Shown here: in pieces, positions 36,901 to 44,102 of the stretch
How positions within the stretch are numbered: the first letter of the stretch is position 1
How the letters are laid out: every line of letters starts with the position of its first letter
Source: Elusimicrobia bacterium RIFOXYA2_FULL_39_19
Lineage (GTDB): Bacteria > Elusimicrobiota > Endomicrobiia > CG1-02-37-114 > XYA2-FULL-39-19
Direction of reading: 5' to 3'
Assembly (NCBI GenBank): GCA_001800285.1
Contig: MGVC01000042.1
Span: forward strand, 1-45,067
Length of the DNA stretch: 45,067 nt
Made by a program: the position numbers and the translations under genes
The notes under the pieces: model-generated
What the model was told of the DNA's origin: nothing
Database searches by the model: none
Seen by the model: the letters and a program-made list of their open reading frames with translations, nothing else

Positions 36901-37138
36901 TATAGCCTGCGGTATTGCAGACAGCGTGAAAGTAAACATTTATAACATAGCTGGTGAAAAAATAGTAGAGCAGTCACTTGATGCCGGCAGTCCGCAGGAA
37001 ATGGATGGTCTGTACTGCTACGAATACACATTAGAGGCAAACACAGTAGCCAGCGGTGTGTACATTTATTATATTATTGCAGAAAAATCTGGGGAACAGC
37101 CAATAAAAGTAATAAAGAAATGCGCACTGATCAAATAA
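27944..37138 (+). CDS. Giant exported modular protein with Zn-dependent phospholipase C-like head and YPNP-type C-terminal sorting domain
   Basis: This 3064-residue protein has a signal peptide (about 1-25). Residues 26-340 resemble the zinc-dependent phospholipase C/S1-P1 fold: His32, Asp78/80, HFYHAVTGKGW (His92), then LHLLQDLGVPAH (His142, Asp146, His152), His158 and Glu165. The order matches the zinc ligands of B. cereus PLC, though HFYD is HFYH. A carboxypeptidase-regulatory-like domain follows (345-425), then Ig-like domains (427-1285), a CARDB-like domain (about 1440-1556) and a DUF4382-like domain (1558-1706). A right-handed beta-helix-like region follows (about 1930-2250), then two FN3 plus LamG-like modules (about 2315-2636 and 2636-2946). 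The end (2966-3064) has AYPNPAKNGANTKI and VNIYNIAGEKI and finishes KKCALIK, like FlgD-Ig or type IX sorting domains. I infer secretion across the outer membrane. Lipase activity is unproven. Confidence 0.8.
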   Translation: MKLKFLASKILYLFVILLVSNKLIAHDNEKVHPRLTLNACNLLTKININTYLDYKTDDLTNGFYDGHEGKNIRQGTIDEDEMALFSFHTRFHFYHAVTGKGWINDTFDNAIVHGEGYWKTALWYYANQDKSNAYYYLGRYLHLLQDLGVPAHVNDDSHISGDDFEAYCKIILKDNPQLFPIGNETSIIGTLANNELYLKNLAEDVYRTIRIQGVLNRNIATPASGNIVNMFPNTTYLTYETDVDVDGNTYEFWRIKDVGVYIPEDEANSEWWECRNFSNDTGKYYYIENSGDAKPVNYPGKSLAQVWATDANYDLLNKAVHYSAGLMKYFHDNASTLYASMDKGTLNGTIVNANTKNPIPDVIVKITGEIDTEITTGSNGTFSIVVPKGSYSVSLDVAGYNYTYCNTEILSNNQTVSIQLNANPVDIANSPVITHTPVTTATNSQSINFAATVTDPQNDVNNVKVYYKVDTGSESSVTMDKQSGTNNYTKAITASGARIYYYVLAEDNNGNTKRYPESVNDWLEIAVTGTTSITGTYPSDWTVSSSLINGYINISIVDQWIYPVYPNTSAEEYCYDFDMSIINVPNYVTIADSVISDIFLNYYSQTAQVYISPNNYNTINYQYFNNSTKPNYPDVAFSFQLSLTGTKSRYYYEYIDGHHTWPADANNAEMDFSGTINYTIPANPVPPAISNVSINPQNIIESNSLTITANIVDSNSGVNNAKLCYKMNDNSEKEIVMQATDSSNPNSFNATIPANDVKYGILSYYISATDNVGARARYPGTNLNTVNIGRKISGLTLMHNTLNTEENIIINYTLTENAYVSFIFYKKEDNKSFELFDNGEAGTNTIEISKDSVLEHGTYDKVTVTARNQQGAISGSYELLAENQEITVDYLTIFGLTVENNNISQWNNVDGVYSIGWSNADNKISGVYYKLDDAPISNTDGTFVESDNLDYTLTQEGQHTLYIWLVGKNGEIDYQKNEAIELKYDKTAPSAPTSLTSDPAGWTKQRQFTISWANPSDLSGIAGAYYKLNGVVPAINTEGTYIAATDGNFFTDLTLTEGLNTLYVWLKDNAENANPANYTAITLRYDTTPPLAEISQPVSNECYSGLITISGSAHDIGQQCSGLQEYSLSYNSNGGPWVPISNSNSEVRYGQLGTWDTSIAFPNANGELYSIKLETKDTVNNINNGFASIYIDNTAPVISNLMAKRVNSKSALIGWQTDDLSDTRLIYGLTSTLAEPEIKSSVMQKNHSVQIDDLPYFPDRCYYKVKSTNKVGLSREADSYFDTHFDINVYQENLEDIIVPGLNVFVKTIKIQPYLTNPEINGCRLYIDETYCSDAIQNAEGKFVFIYNTNVLSDGIHEIKVKTLDSTGVEFIKTVYIVVNNAGTDMFASALMCSGSGKVQGLSGIASDNLVGQNVVGISNSGNVVSYLGKHYYDAIQGPDLVMKNTFMSATYADGPGADQKTITVSAKVSNGGGAAVNNIKAQFFEGDAPSQVQFGGDQLISSLPGFGTKIVSVEKIVTVTGGRQEFKFTVKVDPDLEIPELTEENNDAQKTMVIDPDGSTVIISFRDYPVGDFSKVYLMFDNISVLDSNNEWINFEVGQSIVDLLNTFNTNEPIAVASEILKNGQYTQVKAHITAAVGIRKTDKSIVNLNLINQEVLLNQIFSVTNESVVTYDMDFDLEQSINQTQGGYSFNPILKVPEIVHHAFDASVTEDPFVIGLGKQKKLKINIINNSDSAEDYNFSLLSTVNTDCIRFPEKVTVPVNSSLNAEIEVVTPSDKNMLDSLDTYFDIKVSVDFPSTYNKYINIPFGKIVHGRLIVDSINPRTELFVNGLPCTGNEMTYVSAGTVFKISAEDDLNVLNDNLGFGIKSIAYQIDQNPVTTIENPSPAIGQKFETEFNLANVSQGIHIIRYFVKDAGENIEEKTIAILKDPNEFICKIKKTGGDYATLSAWENAIQCDLTASNVAVFPHNGIMGTIADGVSVIGKTSGAIGLVAHATPSQIMLKNITGNYIPSEYMCEISNEVNKVVIADYGKPVIAVAECYNDYGPAGLIESLEIKDWVTSPANYIKICTPASERHNGTINSGFKITKNSSAADTITSWVNNVWIDGLEIESESRRGFWDRGTTAGGEVKISNCLIHSSAAATGSYAIALQGNGNSKIWNNIITSYGYGIYSDVTGSNNYWYNNTIANCTERSIYGGGQTGTLYKLRNNIINNCGLWTITPASTRDIDYCASNDNTVDTITGGTHNKANQIINFVDAFRNNFNLRPIDTAALNSGIDLSQDPDLSFNTDIHGHPRPSGSAWDVGADEIFDIAAPAKTNTLTATAGTNSREVILSWNSAGDDADTGNLTGKYLIQYIPVSQTNTEHQWQKAQIEYLTANTAPGTAFTYTLNRLVRGVDYKFAFWSEDESGNVSEVSNIVTATAPNLNEPCFYWDMDNVNAATPNIGIGAIVKVNPDNGPITTSEGFRGNGTGINIPSIWNVNRAYFEINPENINPEKGVIDFWYQPDYSGIVGTGKHFFYAVSADNSQFTFLKSGVTGDPLIFYLNSSSNVYTQVPGYTWKAQKGRWYYFKLVWDRENKKAEIWIDGEKRSGDVKNADAWAPIILNKFVIGNKYPEGSYGTASGTIDEFTIHNQIPPATINDLTAQEGDITGQIKLTFTAPGANGALGTLNGKYYVQYSTYTENMNFLVSKAQAVIPAVNVTPGTAQTITLNKLARNYTYYFRVWAQDDEQYISEISNATQIQPKNNNEPFFYWDMENIADAAPNTGIGYLDMYNPNGQITLADGHLNNGVYFPNYWQTSGHYVKISKENIDMDKGVIELWSKGSGNGFFSSSGTTAGRAIYTFMGSNSPYPLEFYVDGVHSVKVQTDAKANWFTEGQWHHYKFVWDKSAGKAEIWINGVKRSGTVQNVNNWAHNDIDFLTIGGRAGYSYNGPAAAMDDFYIYPGTDVPMGMMSVRKSNAPDATFRLNEAYAYPNPAKNGANTKIHIACGIADSVKVNIYNIAGEKIVEQSLDAGSPQEMDGLYCYEYTLEANTVASGVYIYYIIAEKSGEQPIKVIKKCALIK
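34885..36780 (+). repeat. Duplicated FN3 plus LamG-like module within the giant gene
   Basis: Two copies of about 320 codons each lie in tandem (roughly 34885-35850 and 35850-36780). Both carry NEP.FYWDM at the start of the LamG-like half and KAEIWI(D/N)G.KRSG near its end. The DNA shares only short identical runs, so the duplication is old. Confidence 0.7.
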
Positions 37139-37180
37139 CATTTAATCCAAAACACATCACTTACTAAAAAGTAACAAAAG

Positions 37181-37243
37181 AAAAAAACACAGAAAAAACA
37201 CAGAAAAAAATGAGTTGACAAGCCTAGTGTATCTTTATATAAT
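37181..37243 (+). promoter_or_regulatory. Consensus promoter with phased A-tracts upstream of the 2230-residue protein
   Basis: TTGACA (37215-37220) and TATAAT (37238-37243) are spaced by the optimal 17 bases. Three A-tracts start at 37181, 37193 and 37204, about one helical turn apart, just upstream of -35. They would act as an UP element and bend the DNA. The expected start near 37250 leaves a leader of about 80 bases before ATG 37330. It also rules out a translation start at 37243. Confidence 0.85.
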
Positions 37244-37329
37244 TGGCACAGTTAACAAATAACGCAACTTACCTTGATATGCATCTCAGAAAAAAAACAC
37301 AAAAAAGCAATTTAATTTTAGGGGGAAAA

Positions 37330-40300
37330 ATGGTTAGATTCACAAAGTCATTATTATGTTTTGTGGCAGTTTCTTTATTTATGGCGGGTAGTCTTTTTGC
37401 CCAGGTAGTCACAGTGACCAATTTAGTCGGCGTGTCTACCGGTATTTATACTACTGTACCGTTGCCATCTGTGATTAAAGCCTCAAGCAATTATGCGCCC
37501 TTATTTAGAATTAACGTAACCACAGCTGCGGGTAATTACCAAATAACTGCTGTAACATTTACAATTACAAGCGGTGGCGGTTTTCAGTATGATACCGATG
37601 TAAACAGCGTAGCAATCATTAAAGACGCTTCTAACCCGGTTTCATGGAGCTCTACAAATACCTGGAGCGGTAGTGAAACAGCTCTGGCTGCAACCACTCA
37701 GGTGATACCTGCTTCCGGCGCATCTGGTATTTATACCGTAATTCTTACTCTTGTTACACCCGCTGATGGTGATTGGACCGGGAACGGGCAGAATTACACG
37801 TATTACATAGCTCTTAGAACAAGTGCAAATATCACTCATGGTGATCAGTTCAATGCTGAACTTGATAATGCCAACGAAGTAATAGTTACCATGTCGGGTG
37901 AAAGTTATTCGCCCACATCAAGCAACGGCACGGTTATGACAGCAGACACTCTTGCCCCGGTTCTTCAGTTAGCCTATGAAATCAACTCTACAAGCGGAAC
38001 CACAAAAACCGTAGCAAACAATGATATGTATAATGTGTTTACTACCACAGATATAACCACAATTCCCGGAACTGGAAATAATACGGTATCATTAAGGGTC
38101 ACTCTGGCGGGGTCAGATACTTTTGCAAATCTTACCAATACCGGGGTTTACCCGTTAAGCGATCTTTTTACTTTTGATACTACTGCCATTGACGCAGGCC
38201 TTTCAAACACAAAAATTGTATCTTCAAACGGCGGGTCTGAATATAGGATAGATTATGTAGTAACAAATTCAACAATTAATCAGCAAACCACTCCTTCTGG
38301 AATTAGAATCAAAGTAAGAGATGCTGCCGGCAATGAATCTGCCGTTGATGACAGTTTTTATTGCTATATGGACAGAACAAAACCAAGCGCAGTTACCATT
38401 AATGCCCCGGCAGATAATGCCTGGATAGGCAATCTTGCGCCTCAGTTATCCTGGCAGCCCAGCACAGACCCGAACTTCCTTTCCTATTACTTGGTATTAT
38501 CAACAGATACAAATTTTACCGACTTTATAAGCAATCCTGGCGGAAAAGGTTTTTCCCAGTTGCAGTCAATTTATACTTCTTTTAACGGATTATCTGGTTA
38601 CTCGGGTTATATTCCTACTACCTCTTCAGGCACAGTTTACTACTGGGGAATTATTGCAAAAGATAAGGCTGACAATTATGGCGTACACCCAACTGCAAAG
38701 CCTTTCAGATATGACAATACAGTGCCATTTGTGCAGAGCAATACACCTACTACCAGCATAGCTTCCCAACGCCCTACTGTGAGTTTTATTGTTTATGATG
38801 CTCTTGACGGCAACATTATGTCCGGTATAGATTTTTCTTCCATTACTTTCAGAGTAGATAACCAGCAGGTAACCTATTCCACCCAGACCATGAATGCATC
38901 TACTACAACAATATCCTATACCCCGTCAGAAAATCTTGCAGACGGTCAGTACAGCGTTGCGGTAGTTATAAGAGATAATGCAGGGAAGACAACTAACTTA
39001 AACTGGCCTTTCAATGTTGATTCAACAGCACCTCAATCCTTAGATACGGATAACGACGGTTATGCAGATGCTGATGAAACTTTCAGAGGTTCAAATCCAA
39101 ACAGCGCGAACTCTGTTCCATATCCAACGGCTGATTTTTATCCTTTAAATAATGCTCAGGTAAGCGTTTCCAGTTTTGTTACTATCAATAACCAGAAAAT
39201 CAAACTTAGAATAAATGATACTGGCAATTTTTCAAGCGGACTTGACGTAGAATATACCACTACAACTCTGGCAAGTAAAGTAGTTATAAACCATCTTACA
39301 AATGGAACCACTGAAAACTGGTACTATTTACCTGCAGAATCTTACGTGGGAACAAGTTCTGCTACCTTAGTATTGCAGTTAGCCAGAGCCCTGGCAGATA
39401 ACGGTACAGATGACGGTCACATAAGAGTAAGTTACAATATCAGAGATACCGTACTTAATGCTAATTCTTCGGTATTAACCCGGGATTTTTATTTTGATAC
39501 CACGCCGCCGGTCATTTCCACTGTGACTGTTGCCGCTACTACTGATTCTCAGACACCTGTAACCTTTGTAGTGGATATTGTAGATAATTTTGGTTTATCA
39601 GCGGTTCAGGATGATATCCAAATATTTATGTATAACTTTAATACCCCAATAAACATGACTAAGGGTACAGGAAACCAGTACTATGTAACCATAGATCCAA
39701 GTGGAGACTCAGGGATCTATAATTATTACTTCACAGCAAAAGATGCCGCTGGTAACATAAAAGTATATCCTCCAAATGCAAACAGCAACATTAGCTATGC
39801 CTTGACATTAACCGTATCAGATAAAACTGCTCCCAAGGGAACCATAAGCCAGATTAAAACATTACTGAATTATGTAGTAACCGGAGTAACCGCAACCTAT
39901 AACACATCCGGTACCGGTAGCCTGGGAATAAAAGGTATTCCTACTTTGTACGCAGATCCGGCAAGTGATTCCTCAAGTGACTTTAACCTTATTAAAGCAA
40001 CAGTTCCGGTTGAAGCAACCTCAGTAGTGTTTGAATATAAATTATCAACAGCTGCAACCTGGGTATCTTTAACCGCCAGCAAAACTGGAGATGCAGACCC
40101 TGCTACCAGCAATCCAATCTGGCAGGCATATTGGAACACTTCTGTCTTAGGCACAGGGCTCTATTATGATTTAAGGGTATCTGCAACAGATGGAAGCGGC
40201 AATACCAATACACCGGCAAACAATGACAGCGCAGGCTGGGCGCAGGTTTATCTAATCCCTGCTCTTGCTCCTGTGGCAACAATAGATACAACACAGTTCT

Positions 40301-43300
40301 ATCCTACAAACGGCGGCTTTATAAGCGGCCCGAAATTACTGCTTAATGCAAACACAAATACTACAAAAAACCAGGATGTAAGCTCAGTAAAATTCCAGTA
40401 TAAAAAATTAAATGACCCGGAAACAGCGTGGTCAGACATAGCTACCGATAATGATGCCACAGCGGCCACAAAGACCACTCTTACCTTCTATATTAAGGAA
40501 GGGGAGCTGCCCTATCTCAGCGCCTTAAACGGCGTAGAGGTTTCATCAATCACTTCTGCCAGCCTTGACGTTGGTGGCGGTTCGTCTTATGATAAAGAAA
40601 TGGCAAGAACAGGAAATATCTGGTCCACCACTATGGATTTCCCGCCGTCAGCCGGTTATACTTATTCCTATACTTTACAAACTCCTCTGGGAACAAAAAT
40701 CTTTAACAGGGATTCCAGGGAATACTCTGTTTCAGGAGGCCAGTCAAAATTCATGGTAGGCAATTTTGCTTATGAATGGGATGTCACGGTTTTAACCAGC
40801 GGTGAATCTTACCAGGCCAGAGCAATTGCAAAGGATTCCAGAAATAATGAAGATTTAGTGCCAAATTACATAGCTTTCACTTATTACTCAGGTTCACCAC
40901 TTCCACCGGTTATTACTCAGCCTACAGCTTCTCAAAAAATAAAAAATAACACAGCAGTTTCAGTTAAGGCCAGTATTGCAAATACCGATGTTTATGTTAG
41001 CACGGTTGTCTTCCAGTATTCCTTAAACAACCAGGACTGGTATTTAATCAGCAGAGACAGTTTTGGAGCAAACGGCTGGAACTGTAATTGGACAGCACCA
41101 AATGTAGCGCAGGACACAGCCTATTATTTAAGAGCTTTTGCGTGGAACCATCCTCCGGCAATTTCTACAGCTTCTGCGGTAGTAACCGTTATCGTAGATC
41201 CTACAGCGCCTACTATTAAAACCTTTGCCATTGAAGGCACAACCGGCACCGTAGTACTAAATTCCGGAACAGCATATACTTTAAAAGCAACAACGCTTGA
41301 CACTGATGTTTCAACTGTAAACTTTACTCTGGCAGGCATTACAGGTAATATGACACCTAACACCGGCGTAATTTTCTACAGGACAGGCGGTACAGGAACA
41401 GAAGCAGACCCTTATTCCTATACATGCACCTTTACTCCTTCAAATAAAAATGCAGCCAGCGGCACTATTACGGTTAATATGATTGATTCAGCTGGAAACG
41501 CAACATCAAAAACCTTAAATGTTCAGGTTCGTGACATTACTGCTCAGACTGCAACTATCAGCAGGTTAAACACCGGTTCAGGGCTTGTTGCGGTAAGCGA
41601 TGGTTCACAGAACTATATAGGAAGAGCCGGCGCAACTATTGAAGCCTTTATCTTTGACGATGACGGCGGTACCGTAAGGTTCCAGTATGCAGCAGCCTCT
41701 GCCGGCCCATGGACAACCATTGGTGAAATTGCAGTGCCAACGGCATCTTCATCTACTGTTTGGAACCCATTGGCTTCAGGTATAGCAGAAGGAACATACT
41801 ATTTAAGAGCTCTTTATATTGACAACGATAACAACATTGACCCGTCACCCACAGCGGTACAGGTTAAGCTGGATTATGTTGAACCGACTATTACCAGCCT
41901 TACTCCTTCTCCGGCAGGCACCATAGATTGTGCTAATGTTTTTTCAGTCAATGTAAAAACAGCTGATGCAGATATCAAAAACATAATTTTCCAGTATTAC
42001 GATATTACAAACGGTTGGGTAACCATAGATGCCGCTACCGGTAACAGGCTTATTATGGCTGTAAATGCCAGCATAACGCCGAACACCGTAGGTCTTTCAG
42101 AAACAGTTTATACATTAGTTGCTTCAAATATCACTAAAGCTACAGTTGTTCAGATAAGAGCGGTAGCCACAGACAGCGCCAATAACTCAAACGCAGATGC
42201 TACCCATGCACCGGTAATAAGCGTAAATTTTGATGATACCACAGCACCTGTAGCCACAGCCTATCTTGACCCTACATTTGTCACCGGCGTAATTTCCGCG
42301 GAAACAAACGAAGCAAACATTAAGAGTGTGCTTTTCCAATACAAGGTTTCAGATTCTACTCAACCCTGGATAACCCTTGGTACACTAAATGCGCCTACTC
42401 AAACTTTCAGCAACGTGGGTGACAGGTGGCAGTGCGCAACAACTCTTGCCGGCCTTCCATCAGGAACCTATGACATAAGAGCCATAGCCACAGACAGTTT
42501 CAACAATGTGGATACTGCAAAAGCACCCGTAGTAAGCGTGCTGGTACAGATAAACGCCGCAGGTAACAGAGTCTATTCAATGAAAAAGTCAAGCCAGCTT
42601 TCAATAGGTATTACTGATGTTTCATTTGGTGTAGCCGGCAGTATAACGCTGTCCCTGGAAGTAAAATCTTCAGTTGCCCTTACTGCGGCTCCTGTTGCTT
42701 CTTTCCTTATTACAGATGGTGCGGCAAACAGAATTACAAAATCAGTTACCTTAAGCGGTTCAGGCACCACCTATACAGGTTCCTTAACCATTGAAAACTT
42801 TGCACAGGCAGGTACAGGAAATGCCAGAATTACAGTCTCCGGACAGACAGGTTCAGGTACAGTTTATGGTGAATTCACCAGCCTGATAATGTCTGCCCCT
42901 GCATTAGCACCTGTATGTACGTCTCCGGATGCAAAGGCAAGAATCACTGCTTGGAGCGCTAATCTTGCAAACACAGTTTCATTATTAATTGCTCCTAAAA
43001 TTGCTCCGGATGTTGCGACCACACAGTCAACCCTGCTTACTTCTATTGGCAGATGTTATGAGTTCAGGTTAGGTGATGGAACAAAAATATTCCCTGCCGG
43101 TATAACTGCAACTCTAAGGCTTGATTATTCAGATGCAGATATTCCAGCCACAATAGATGAATCTACGTTAGGTATAGCATGGTGGGATGAGGTGAACCAG
43201 AAATGGTCATCTGACGGTATTACTGGTATTATTGTTGACCGTACAGCTAATACTATAATTGCAACGGTAACTCACTTTTCAGCCTTTGCGATTATGGCTG

Positions 43301-44022
43301 TAAATTCAACTCCAGTAATAACTGTTGAATCACCAAAAGCAGGCGGTTTCGCTGATGCTGATCCGTTAATTTCAGTAAAATTTGATGATACTTTCAGCTC
43401 AATACTTGCACCAAGAATTGAAATAGATGGAACAGACCAAACTGCCTTGTTGACTAATTTTGGAATGAGCGATGGTATTGATAATAATGGTAACGGGCTC
43501 ATCGATGAAAAAGGTGACGTGCTTGGCGGTAACTTTAATTTTAATGCAAATGAACAGGTATTTAATACTCTCAGCAACACTTCCGCAAGATATGTAGTAA
43601 GAGCACCGTTAAAACTTGCTAAAGGCGAACATATCCTTACAATAACCGGAAGCAATGCCCAGGGCCGTACCACTACAACTACATTGAAGTTTAATGTAAG
43701 CGACAGATTGATGTTTGGTGCAGAGCCTCATAACTACCCGAATCCGTTTAATCCAAGAAATGCAACAACAAAAATTGTTGCAGGCTTGTCAAAAGAAGCG
43801 GACGTAACGGTAGTTATTTATGATTTTGCTGGAAACAAGGTGGCCGAACTTAACAAACATATTTATGGCGCCAGCGGGCCGGCAAATGAAATTGAGTGGA
43901 ACGGTTTTGAAGAAGGTACCAAAAAATACCTGGCAGACGGCGTATACTTTGCCGCCATTGAAGCCAAAGGTAATTCAGAAACCATTAAAAAGTTCCTGAA
44001 AATAGCAATAACATCCAAATAA
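37330..44022 (+). CDS. Giant Ig-like repeat surface protein with YPNP-type C-terminal sorting domain
   Basis: The 2230-residue protein starts MVRFTKSLLCFVAVSLFMAG and has a signal peptide ending SLFAQ. ATG 37330 is fixed by AGGGGG (37320-37325) and the promoter position. The body is a chain of Ig-like domains. A calcium-type loop DTDNDGYADADETF of thrombospondin-3 style lies near residue 572. At least six modules follow with a shared core F(Q/E)Y...W..(I/L), closing with patterns such as YDIRAIATDSFNNVD. Near 1907-1990 is a segment like those closing surface proteins (LGIAWWDEVNQKW, then ATVTHFSAFAIM). A second calcium-like loop, DGIDNNGNGLIDE, follows near 2050. The C terminus has HNYPNPFNPRNATTKI and VVIYDFAGNKV, a FlgD-Ig or type IX-like sorting domain. 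It is probably a surface adhesin or coat protein, which is inferred. Confidence 0.82.
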   Translation: MVRFTKSLLCFVAVSLFMAGSLFAQVVTVTNLVGVSTGIYTTVPLPSVIKASSNYAPLFRINVTTAAGNYQITAVTFTITSGGGFQYDTDVNSVAIIKDASNPVSWSSTNTWSGSETALAATTQVIPASGASGIYTVILTLVTPADGDWTGNGQNYTYYIALRTSANITHGDQFNAELDNANEVIVTMSGESYSPTSSNGTVMTADTLAPVLQLAYEINSTSGTTKTVANNDMYNVFTTTDITTIPGTGNNTVSLRVTLAGSDTFANLTNTGVYPLSDLFTFDTTAIDAGLSNTKIVSSNGGSEYRIDYVVTNSTINQQTTPSGIRIKVRDAAGNESAVDDSFYCYMDRTKPSAVTINAPADNAWIGNLAPQLSWQPSTDPNFLSYYLVLSTDTNFTDFISNPGGKGFSQLQSIYTSFNGLSGYSGYIPTTSSGTVYYWGIIAKDKADNYGVHPTAKPFRYDNTVPFVQSNTPTTSIASQRPTVSFIVYDALDGNIMSGIDFSSITFRVDNQQVTYSTQTMNASTTTISYTPSENLADGQYSVAVVIRDNAGKTTNLNWPFNVDSTAPQSLDTDNDGYADADETFRGSNPNSANSVPYPTADFYPLNNAQVSVSSFVTINNQKIKLRINDTGNFSSGLDVEYTTTTLASKVVINHLTNGTTENWYYLPAESYVGTSSATLVLQLARALADNGTDDGHIRVSYNIRDTVLNANSSVLTRDFYFDTTPPVISTVTVAATTDSQTPVTFVVDIVDNFGLSAVQDDIQIFMYNFNTPINMTKGTGNQYYVTIDPSGDSGIYNYYFTAKDAAGNIKVYPPNANSNISYALTLTVSDKTAPKGTISQIKTLLNYVVTGVTATYNTSGTGSLGIKGIPTLYADPASDSSSDFNLIKATVPVEATSVVFEYKLSTAATWVSLTASKTGDADPATSNPIWQAYWNTSVLGTGLYYDLRVSATDGSGNTNTPANNDSAGWAQVYLIPALAPVATIDTTQFYPTNGGFISGPKLLLNANTNTTKNQDVSSVKFQYKKLNDPETAWSDIATDNDATAATKTTLTFYIKEGELPYLSALNGVEVSSITSASLDVGGGSSYDKEMARTGNIWSTTMDFPPSAGYTYSYTLQTPLGTKIFNRDSREYSVSGGQSKFMVGNFAYEWDVTVLTSGESYQARAIAKDSRNNEDLVPNYIAFTYYSGSPLPPVITQPTASQKIKNNTAVSVKASIANTDVYVSTVVFQYSLNNQDWYLISRDSFGANGWNCNWTAPNVAQDTAYYLRAFAWNHPPAISTASAVVTVIVDPTAPTIKTFAIEGTTGTVVLNSGTAYTLKATTLDTDVSTVNFTLAGITGNMTPNTGVIFYRTGGTGTEADPYSYTCTFTPSNKNAASGTITVNMIDSAGNATSKTLNVQVRDITAQTATISRLNTGSGLVAVSDGSQNYIGRAGATIEAFIFDDDGGTVRFQYAAASAGPWTTIGEIAVPTASSSTVWNPLASGIAEGTYYLRALYIDNDNNIDPSPTAVQVKLDYVEPTITSLTPSPAGTIDCANVFSVNVKTADADIKNIIFQYYDITNGWVTIDAATGNRLIMAVNASITPNTVGLSETVYTLVASNITKATVVQIRAVATDSANNSNADATHAPVISVNFDDTTAPVATAYLDPTFVTGVISAETNEANIKSVLFQYKVSDSTQPWITLGTLNAPTQTFSNVGDRWQCATTLAGLPSGTYDIRAIATDSFNNVDTAKAPVVSVLVQINAAGNRVYSMKKSSQLSIGITDVSFGVAGSITLSLEVKSSVALTAAPVASFLITDGAANRITKSVTLSGSGTTYTGSLTIENFAQAGTGNARITVSGQTGSGTVYGEFTSLIMSAPALAPVCTSPDAKARITAWSANLANTVSLLIAPKIAPDVATTQSTLLTSIGRCYEFRLGDGTKIFPAGITATLRLDYSDADIPATIDESTLGIAWWDEVNQKWSSDGITGIIVDRTANTIIATVTHFSAFAIMAVNSTPVITVESPKAGGFADADPLISVKFDDTFSSILAPRIEIDGTDQTALLTNFGMSDGIDNNGNGLIDEKGDVLGGNFNFNANEQVFNTLSNTSARYVVRAPLKLAKGEHILTITGSNAQGRTTTTTLKFNVSDRLMFGAEPHNYPNPFNPRNATTKIVAGLSKEADVTVVIYDFAGNKVAELNKHIYGASGPANEIEWNGFEEGTKKYLADGVYFAAIEAKGNSETIKKFLKIAITSK

Positions 44023-44027
44023 AGTTT

Positions 44028-44050
44028 ATCCGGGGTAAAATCCCCCGGAT
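44028..44050 (+). other. GC-rich hairpin between the giant gene and the porV-like gene
   Basis: ATCCGGGG (44028-44035) pairs with CCCCGGAT (44043-44050) around a seven-base loop, six bases after the stop. The following sequence is AATTATAATATAAGG without a T-run. It may act as a partial terminator or processing hairpin that lowers downstream expression. Confidence 0.45.
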
Positions 44051-44102
44051 GCAATTATAATATAAGGAAAATAAAATGAATATTAATAAAACAGGGGGAA
44101 CA

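Noticed and set aside
43272-43673. Minus-strand open frame of 133 codons inside the Ig-like giant gene
   Set aside because: The repetitive beta-rich plus-strand coding sequence explains the open frame, and there is no ribosome-binding site or family motif.
44056-44061. TATAAT before the porV-like gene considered as a promoter
   Set aside because: There is no -35 match at a proper distance. That position falls inside the GC-rich hairpin.
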